NCBI GenBank assembly: GCA_020634165.1
Contig: JACKCF010000012.1
Coordinates: forward strand, 1-11,833
Source: Anaerolineaceae bacterium
GTDB lineage: Bacteria; Chloroflexota; Anaerolineae; Aggregatilineales; Phototrophicaceae
DNA: 11,833 bases
Direction of reading: 5' to 3'
Shown: positions 6,382 to 11,833 of the stretch, piece after piece
Layout: every line of letters begins with the position of its first letter
Numbering within the stretch: position 1 is the first letter of the stretch
Notes under the pieces: model-generated
Seen by the model: only the letters and a program-made list of their open reading frames with translations
Told to the model about the DNA's origin: nothing
Database searches by the model: none
Translations under genes and position numbers: made by a program

Positions 6382-9300
6382 ATGTCCACAAGTGACGTGA
6401 ATTCGATGCTAGCGCGAATGAGCTACCGAATCACGCAAATAGCAAACAAATTGCGCAAGAACATCAAGACACCTGAGCCACCGCCCCAGGCAGCGATGGC
6501 TCAGGCTGTTCCTGCGGAACGTTCCGCTCCTGATGTGCGCGCATTCGAAGCGACCACCCAGGGGAGTGGGGCCTTCGGTGAATGGATTGTTGATGAGCAG
6601 GGCCTACCCGCCTATCGCTATGATATGAACCAGTTCGAGGATGAGCGCGCCAAGTATCCGGTATCGACGGGCGCATTTCGGCGCGATCATTGGCATCAGA
6701 TCGGCAACGACCGCATCACGGGATTGGCTTCCAACGATGGTATCGTGCAACTGGTGATGGCTGACCAGGGCTACATGTTCCTGAATCACTTCAGTCATGG
6801 CCAGCTTGTATCCTGGCTCGGTACTGTCTGGGAAGTTATGACGATTCTTGTGCTAGCAATCCCACGTGGGCTACAGAATCTTGTCTTCCCAAGCAAAGAA
6901 CCCAGCTTCTTTGAGCGATTATTAGTCGCCCTGAATGCCCCCACAGCCCATAAACGCGATAATCTGCAACATGCCTATTCCGGGGGCTTTGGCTATGTAA
7001 AGCTTGATGACGAGGTATGGGCAACGGCCTATCGCTACCATCCTGATTTGCGCGCGCAGTCCGAACGTGTTTTTGGGATGGGTTACTACCGCACCTGCTG
7101 TACCAACAAGGGCATTCGCAGCGAGCGCTACGTCTATGCGCCGCCGGGGGATGTCCCTGCTGTGCTGGCCGATGTCTACTTAACGAATGAAACTGACGGC
7201 GACATCACCGTCAATTACTATGAATACTGGGACGTCAACATTCAGCAGTTACAGGAACAACTACTGCGTACAGGCGAATTCGGTGCGGCTGGTGATGTCA
7301 AGCGGCGGCGGTTGAATCGGCTGTTTACGCCGGAAGTTATGTGGGATGACGAAGCCAATGCGCTTCGCTTCCATTTGCACCCTCCGGCAGGTGTTCCTGC
7401 CTCTATGATTCCCCATGCCGTTAACTGGAAGCCCAACGATATTTTCCTGGCGGACCTCAGCGGTACACCGGATGGCAAATATACAGATAAGGCGGCCTTC
7501 TTTGGCGAAGGTGGTGCGGAAAATCCTGATGGACTCCACAAATGGAGTGATACAGAGATTCGTGTTGTCCCAGGCACGATCATGCCCTACTGCATGGTGC
7601 TACGGCGCGAGGTAACTATCCCCACTGGGGAAACCAAGCAGCTACGATTCGCCTATGGTACTGTGCCCAGTCAGAATCCGTTTCGCATAGGTGCGTCACA
7701 CAGTTCCCACCGCCGCATGATGATGCCTAAAGACTGGGTAGAGGGGTTCCAACAGCGATACCATCTCGACCTGGCGCCGGATGCGTTTACAAAGATGTGC
7801 GACCACTGGAAAGATCGGGTATCGTACTTCTCGACGGCAGACATGCCCTATCTGCAACGTGAAATTGCCTGGCATGCCTACTATATGTTGTCCTCGACCA
7901 TGACAAGCTCGTTCTTTGATTCGCGCGTTGTGCCGCAGGGATCAGCCTACCTATTTATTCACGGCATTGATGGCGCTCCCCGTGACTTCGCCCTGTATAT
8001 CATGGCCCTATGCTTCATTGACCCACCGCTGGCACGCGAAATGTTGTGCTTCATCATGCGCATGACTTCCGGTGACAGTGGGCAGATCGCGTATTGCTAC
8101 ACTGGTAATGGCTTGCTATCAGGCACAGTCATCCACCAGCATCCGTCGGACCTCGACTTATTTTTTCTGATGGCGATGACAGAATATATGGCGGTCACAG
8201 GCGATAGTGAGTTCCTGCTAGAAGATGTTCCGTTCTATACAGCTCACAATCAGCCATATGACCGGAGTGTCCTCAGCCATATTCGCATTGCATACAACCA
8301 TTTACTGCATATTGTCGGCATCGGCGAGAATGACTTGATTCGCGTATCTGATGGCGATTGGTCTGACGATGTTGTTGTGCGCAATATCTTCCCATTTAAG
8401 CCAACCGTTTCACCGCGCAATACAATAGAAAACGGCGAATCTGTCCTGAACAGCCAGATGGCGGTTTACATTCTGCCGAGGTTGGTCAATTTACTGCTTC
8501 AGCAAGAGAACGCCGAGGCCCGAATGCTTGGCGAAGAAATACAGGAAGAACTTACGCCGATTCTGGAACGGCTGACGGGTGGTATCAACAAGATGTGGAT
8601 GGGCACACACTATGCCCGCGCCATCCTGCGAACATGGTGGAATGGCGAATACATCCTCGATGCAAATGATATCAATCTGGAATCACAGGTCTGGGCATTG
8701 ATTACCCGACTTGATTCTTCCGTGCTGCCCGATTTAATCGACAGGATATACAAAAAACTGGACGAAACATCACCAATCGGGGCGACACTAGCCAATGGGG
8801 CTGTCTGGCCAGCCGTTTCACAAATCTTGACCTGGGGCTACTCACTGCATGACCCACAAAAAGCATGGCGGTCATTCCTAAAGCAGACGACTGCTAATCG
8901 GGCAGAGGTATATGGCCACCGCTGGTCAAATATCTGGTCCGGGCCAGATGGCGTTAATGGTCCGAATATGGATGATCCTGGCGGCACGTACCAGTCACCG
9001 CCCGCCACACCTATGATGGACTTCCCGGTGATGAACAATAACCAGCATGCCATGACGTTATTCGCATTGCTGCGCGTCTGTGGTATTGATGCGCACGAAT
9101 CCGGTGCAGGGATACGTATTCGTCCACAGATACCCACGCACTATGCCCTAGATATGCCCCTTCTTAAACTGGAAGTCAGTCCGGAGCGTATCGTTGGCAT
9201 CTACCGTGCCCAGAATACTGGACAATGCGATTTATTCGTTCGGCTATCAGCAGAGAGCGAATCCGTGCAGGTTACTATCAACGGAGTGTCTTCATCACAA

Positions 9301-9384
9301 CCACGCGATGAAAAGGGCTACATCCGACTTGCCTTGCCAACGTTCAATGCCGGAGATGAACTCGAGTTTATGGTGGAACTATAG
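6382..9384 (+). CDS. GH94-like (six-hairpin superfamily) glycoside phosphorylase/hydrolase-related protein
   Basis: A 1000-aa protein with the layout of GH94/clan GH-Q enzymes. There is an N-terminal beta-sandwich-like part (about 60-430, including VYLTNETDGDITVNYYEYWD near 265-284), an all-helical barrel (about 470-900), and a short beta domain at the end. The best functional clue is GDWSDD at 658-663, matching the DWND motif of cellobiose/chitobiose phosphorylases that carries the catalytic acid. Other conserved-looking blocks are HWHQIGNDRI (103-112), HQHPSDLDLFFL (585-596), GATLANGAVWP (800-810) and NNNQHAM (885-891). The first 30 residues are basic and amphipathic, followed by a Pro/Ala-rich linker (30-60). 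A hydrophobic insert at about 145-170 could touch the membrane. There is no cleavable signal peptide. Whether it acts by phosphorolysis or hydrolysis, and on which glycan, cannot be told. Its operon partner is a membrane GMC oxidoreductase, so its product may be that enzyme's substrate (inference). Confidence 0.8.
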   Translation: MSTSDVNSMLARMSYRITQIANKLRKNIKTPEPPPQAAMAQAVPAERSAPDVRAFEATTQGSGAFGEWIVDEQGLPAYRYDMNQFEDERAKYPVSTGAFRRDHWHQIGNDRITGLASNDGIVQLVMADQGYMFLNHFSHGQLVSWLGTVWEVMTILVLAIPRGLQNLVFPSKEPSFFERLLVALNAPTAHKRDNLQHAYSGGFGYVKLDDEVWATAYRYHPDLRAQSERVFGMGYYRTCCTNKGIRSERYVYAPPGDVPAVLADVYLTNETDGDITVNYYEYWDVNIQQLQEQLLRTGEFGAAGDVKRRRLNRLFTPEVMWDDEANALRFHLHPPAGVPASMIPHAVNWKPNDIFLADLSGTPDGKYTDKAAFFGEGGAENPDGLHKWSDTEIRVVPGTIMPYCMVLRREVTIPTGETKQLRFAYGTVPSQNPFRIGASHSSHRRMMMPKDWVEGFQQRYHLDLAPDAFTKMCDHWKDRVSYFSTADMPYLQREIAWHAYYMLSSTMTSSFFDSRVVPQGSAYLFIHGIDGAPRDFALYIMALCFIDPPLAREMLCFIMRMTSGDSGQIAYCYTGNGLLSGTVIHQHPSDLDLFFLMAMTEYMAVTGDSEFLLEDVPFYTAHNQPYDRSVLSHIRIAYNHLLHIVGIGENDLIRVSDGDWSDDVVVRNIFPFKPTVSPRNTIENGESVLNSQMAVYILPRLVNLLLQQENAEARMLGEEIQEELTPILERLTGGINKMWMGTHYARAILRTWWNGEYILDANDINLESQVWALITRLDSSVLPDLIDRIYKKLDETSPIGATLANGAVWPAVSQILTWGYSLHDPQKAWRSFLKQTTANRAEVYGHRWSNIWSGPDGVNGPNMDDPGGTYQSPPATPMMDFPVMNNNQHAMTLFALLRVCGIDAHESGAGIRIRPQIPTHYALDMPLLKLEVSPERIVGIYRAQNTGQCDLFVRLSAESESVQVTINGVSSSQPRDEKGYIRLALPTFNAGDELEFMVEL

Positions 9385-9464
9385 TCATCCCGCCAGAACT
9401 TCTTCGTTTGCAACCTCAAGGAACGCAGGTGCATTCGCACTTTATTATTGAAACAGAATACGAA

Positions 9465-9494
9465 TTGAATCGCACGACATAGTAGTAATATATT
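9465..9494 (+). promoter_or_regulatory. Candidate promoter 1 for the two-component operon
   Basis: TTGAAT (9465-9470), an 18-nt spacer and TATATT (9489-9494). The match is 4 of 6 and 5 of 6 to the housekeeping consensus. It lies about 155 nt upstream of the kinase ATG. Confidence 0.35.
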
Positions 9495-9521
9495 CTAATA
9501 CATCATGGCCGTGTGACTCAG

Positions 9522-9549
9522 TTGATATTTTCATGCAGAATGCTTAAAT
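9522..9549 (+). promoter_or_regulatory. Candidate promoter 2 for the two-component operon
   Basis: TTGATA (9522-9527, 5 of 6 matches), a 16-nt spacer and TTAAAT (9544-9549, 4 of 6). It lies about 100 nt upstream of the kinase ATG and just upstream of the inverted repeat at 9568-9592. Confidence 0.3.
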
Positions 9550-9567
9550 CTGACTAAAATGGTAATT

Positions 9568-9592
9568 GTCAACTGTTGCTTGAACAGGTGAC
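9568..9592 (+). repeat. Imperfect inverted repeat (possible operator or leader hairpin)
   Basis: GTCA-A-CTGTT, loop GCTTG, AACAG-G-TGAC: nine paired positions in ten, with one A/G mismatch. No T tract follows, so it is not a terminator. It lies downstream of the promoter-like boxes and 57 nt before the kinase ATG, a suitable place for a repressor site or a 5'-leader hairpin. Confidence 0.45.
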
Positions 9593-9649
9593 GTTGGGGA
9601 TTTGCAGGAAGAAGCGCAACGTCTAGACAGAACCTTTACTGGAACGCGC

Positions 9650-11473
9650 ATGGATACTTCGTTTGAAATTTACTATCTGATAATCTTAATTACTATCTCG
9701 GCTATCGCTGTATTGGCCGTACAGGTTTGGTCCAGGCGACCAGGGAAAGGGGTCCTGGCATTTGTGGTGCTCTCCTTTGCACTCATTGAGTGGGCTACCA
9801 TGAGTGTGCTGGAGCTTTATTCAACGGACTTATCCACAAAATACTTCCTAACCCAGTTATCCTACATTGGCATCGTCCTTGTACCCGCATCGTGGTTTTG
9901 GTTCACGCTGGAATATACTGACCGTATACGTTGGTTAAATCGCCATACGCTTATGCTATTGGCCATCCATCCAATTTTTGTCCTGATTATCGTCGCAACG
10001 AATCCGCTGCACCATCTGCATTGGATCAGTGTGACGCTTGATATGAGCCAGCCTCACCCAGTCGCTATCTTTGATCGTGGAATACTCTTTTGGGTTCACA
10101 CAGCCTACGCATATCTCATATTGCTGGTCAGCACCATTCTGTTTGTGAGGACATTCCTAAAATTACGAGGTATCTACCGCAGACAGATTGCCCTGCTTCT
10201 TGTCAGCCAATTTGCCCCCTGGATTGGCAATTTCCTGTATTTAGCGGGACTCAGTCCCCTGCCTGATTTCATGGATTTGACTCCCATCGCCTTTTCTATC
10301 ACGGGCATTGCAGCAGGCTGGAGCTTACTACAGTATCGGCTGATGGACGTCATGCCCATTGCGCGCGATATGGTCTTCGATGGCATTGACGAGATCGTTT
10401 TTGTGCTCAATACCAATCTACAGATTGTCGATATGAATCGACCTGGGCTACAGATGCTCCGCAGGACCAGCAATGAAGTCATTGGCCGCACAGCGACGGA
10501 TGTCTTTGTTGACCAAGCCGACATTTTGAAAGAGTATGCAGGTGTCGAGCGTGCCGATGCGGAAATTGAGGTCACACTAGAGGGTAAGCCTCTCTGGTTT
10601 CGGCTGAAGATAACACCTCTCAATGCCCAGAACGGCGACATCATTGGTCGTGTCGTTATGCTGCAAAACATCACACAACTCAAGGAAATCAACCGTGCGC
10701 TGGAAGATGCCCGTGACGAGGCTGTCCGAGCACGTGCAGAAGCCGAAGAACATTCGCGGTTGAAATCGGAATTTCTTTCAACGATGTCGCACGAACTGCG
10801 CACGCCACTCAATGCGATTGAAGGCTTTACGAGCATCATGTTAAGCGGCATGGGCGTTGAACTCAGCCCAAAAGCAGAGGATATGGTCAAACGAGTCAGC
10901 GCCAACAGCAAGCGTCTGCTGCACCTGATTAATGATTTCCTCGACCTTTCTCGTATCGAGTCGGGCCGTTTGGAGTTGATCAAAGAACCCATTTCCCCTG
11001 GACAACTGGCTCGCAAGTGGCAGTCAGAAGTCAGTGTGCTGGCAGAAGAAAAGGGGTTGGATTTCATCGTCACTATTGATCCTGAACTGCCGGAAACGGT
11101 TATCGAAGATGACGATGCTCTATCAAAAATCACAGTCAATCTGTTGAGTAATGCGTTCAAGTTTACGCATAAGGGGCATGTCTCACTGGATATGCAGCGT
11201 GACGATGACAAGTGGAAGATTATTGTCAGCGATACAGGCATCGGCGTGCCTGTACATGCGCGTGAATACATTTTTGATGAGTTCCGGCAGGTTGATGGCT
11301 CGTCTAAGCGTCTGTATGGTGGTACCGGCTTAGGGTTGTCCTTGGTACAAAAGCTATCACGAGCGATGGGTGGCAATGTTGTATTGAAAAGCGAATTGGG
11401 CGAAGGCAGCACATTTACAGTGACACTGCCATTGGTTTTACCGGAAGAAACAACACAAGGAGTAGGCCAATGA
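9650..11473 (+). CDS. Sensor histidine kinase: 7TM sensor, PAS, HisKA, HATPase
   Basis: A 607-aa hybrid-less sensor kinase from ATG 9650, preceded by GGAA with a 5-nt spacer. An in-frame TTG at 9602 would add 16 residues that are hydrophilic and not needed. Residues about 5-230 make seven membrane helices of the type called the histidine-kinase N-terminal 7TM region, containing SYIGIVLVPASWFWFTLEYT (71-90) and NPLHHLHW (118-125). A PAS domain follows (about 240-345: IDEIVFVLNTNLQIVDMNRPG, ending VVMLQNITQLKE), then a coiled linker (342-375). HisKA carries the phospho-acceptor H381 in SHELRTPLN. The ATP-binding domain shows the N box (NLLSNAFKF, 497-505), DTGIGV (528-533) and GGTGLGLSL (557-565). 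It autophosphorylates at H381 and should pass the phosphate to the regulator that overlaps it by 4 nt. The signal is unknown; the 7TM region suggests a membrane or small-molecule cue. Confidence 0.95.
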   Translation: MDTSFEIYYLIILITISAIAVLAVQVWSRRPGKGVLAFVVLSFALIEWATMSVLELYSTDLSTKYFLTQLSYIGIVLVPASWFWFTLEYTDRIRWLNRHTLMLLAIHPIFVLIIVATNPLHHLHWISVTLDMSQPHPVAIFDRGILFWVHTAYAYLILLVSTILFVRTFLKLRGIYRRQIALLLVSQFAPWIGNFLYLAGLSPLPDFMDLTPIAFSITGIAAGWSLLQYRLMDVMPIARDMVFDGIDEIVFVLNTNLQIVDMNRPGLQMLRRTSNEVIGRTATDVFVDQADILKEYAGVERADAEIEVTLEGKPLWFRLKITPLNAQNGDIIGRVVMLQNITQLKEINRALEDARDEAVRARAEAEEHSRLKSEFLSTMSHELRTPLNAIEGFTSIMLSGMGVELSPKAEDMVKRVSANSKRLLHLINDFLDLSRIESGRLELIKEPISPGQLARKWQSEVSVLAEEKGLDFIVTIDPELPETVIEDDDALSKITVNLLSNAFKFTHKGHVSLDMQRDDDKWKIIVSDTGIGVPVHAREYIFDEFRQVDGSSKRLYGGTGLGLSLVQKLSRAMGGNVVLKSELGEGSTFTVTLPLVLPEETTQGVGQ

Positions 11474-11833
11474 GTAAGATTCCTACTGATTTATTGACCG
11501 GCTGGGACATTGTTGTCATTGATGACGAGCCGGACAGCCTGGAAGTGGCTCGTTATATCCTCGACTTTTATGGCGGCAATATCCATACAGCCACCAATGG
11601 CCAGGAAGGCATCGAACTGGTTGAAAACGTGAAGCCACGCTTCGTCATCTCTGATCTGTCTATGCCAGAGATGGACGGATGGGAATTCCTGAGTGCACTG
11701 AAGGCGACAACAGAGGTACAGAATATCCCTGTAATAGCCCTGACTGCCCATGCGATGCGCGGGGACCGCGAACGAGCTATCAGCGCTGGTTTCCATAACT
11801 ACCTGACGAAGCCACTGACAGCGAACACATTTA
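11470..11833 (+). CDS. Response regulator receiver domain protein, 3' truncated by window
   Basis: Starts at ATG 11470 inside the kinase stop (ATGA overlap), which indicates translational coupling and a cognate pair. 121 codons are visible and form a nearly complete CheY-like receiver. The acidic pair is D18/D19 (VVIDDEPDS), the phospho-acceptor is D62 (SDLSMPEMDGW), the switch Thr is T92 (IALTAHAM) and the conserved Lys is K114 (YLTKPL). The IALTAHAM and NYLTKPL wording is typical of receivers used in phosphorelays or stand-alone CheY-like proteins. The window ends before any output domain could appear, so it may be receiver-only or carry an effector. Confidence 0.93.
   Translation, partial: MSKIPTDLLTGWDIVVIDDEPDSLEVARYILDFYGGNIHTATNGQEGIELVENVKPRFVISDLSMPEMDGWEFLSALKATTEVQNIPVIALTAHAMRGDRERAISAGFHNYLTKPLTANTF

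Larger units (their letters stand above)
9385..9649 (+). promoter_or_regulatory. Intergenic region upstream of the histidine kinase
   Basis: 265 bp without a supportable gene. It is AT-richer than its flanks, especially at 9450-9560. It contains the two promoter-like arrangements and the inverted repeat listed separately. I found no convincing terminator for the GH94-like gene, so read-through into the kinase cannot be excluded. Confidence 0.6.

Noticed and set aside
9194..9451. Small + strand frame running past the end of the GH94-like gene
   Set aside because: Most of it overlaps the GH94-like C-terminus in another frame. It lacks a ribosome site and its peptide looks random.
9573..9587. 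LexA/SOS-like box CTGT...ACAG
   Set aside because: The spacer is 7 nt, not the 8 nt of the enterobacterial SOS box, and the neighbouring genes are not DNA-repair genes. It is kept only as part of a general inverted repeat.
9602..9649. TTG start sixteen codons upstream for the histidine kinase
   Set aside because: The GGGGA before it is only 1 nt away and AGGTG is 11 nt away. The ATG at 9650 has GGAA at a 5-nt spacer and leads straight into the first membrane helix.
10174..11412. 412-aa open frame on the minus strand opposite the histidine kinase
   Set aside because: It is Ser/Arg-rich with no recognisable motif, and is a shadow of a gene with all histidine-kinase motifs in order.

Overview
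The window reads as ordinary chromosomal DNA of a free-living bacterium of roughly 50% GC. The combination of genes points loosely to Chloroflexota (Anaerolineae-like): a 7TM-sensor histidine kinase, a partial propeller-repeat protein, a very large GMC oxidoreductase with an extra membrane domain, and a GH94-like enzyme. No marker gene (rRNA, ribosomal protein) is present, so the phylum is only a guess. I saw no tRNA, rRNA, CRISPR array, transposase or other mobile-element trace. All complete genes have intact reading frames.

Layout. (1) Positions 1-74 hold the last residues of a + strand gene that resembles a tandem-repeat surface protein, followed by a hairpin terminator. (2) Positions 130-2926 hold a two-gene minus-strand operon: an unrecognised protein with an internal duplication (2926-1691), then a DyP-type heme peroxidase (1677-130). 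They are 13 nt apart, and the peroxidase ribosome binding site overlaps the upstream stop codon. (3) Positions 2927-3277 form a 351-bp divergent regulatory region with three copies of the 8-mer CAATCGCT and promoter-like boxes. (4) Positions 3278-9384 hold a two-gene + strand operon: a 1015-aa fusion of about eight membrane helices, a linker domain and a GMC flavin oxidoreductase, then a 1000-aa GH94-like (six-hairpin) carbohydrate-active enzyme. (5) Positions 9385-9649 are non-coding, with promoter-like boxes and an imperfect inverted repeat. (6) Positions 9650-11833 hold a 7TM-PAS histidine kinase that overlaps a response regulator by 4 nt; the regulator runs off the window.

How the parts may work together (inference). 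The GMC protein looks like a membrane-tethered sugar or alcohol dehydrogenase/oxidase. Its operon partner looks like a glycoside phosphorylase or hydrolase relative that could release or process its substrate. If the GMC enzyme reduces O2, it would make H2O2, and the divergently transcribed DyP peroxidase could use or remove it. The shared 8-mer in the intergenic region would fit joint control of both operons. The two-component pair next door may or may not belong to this unit, because it has its own upstream region.
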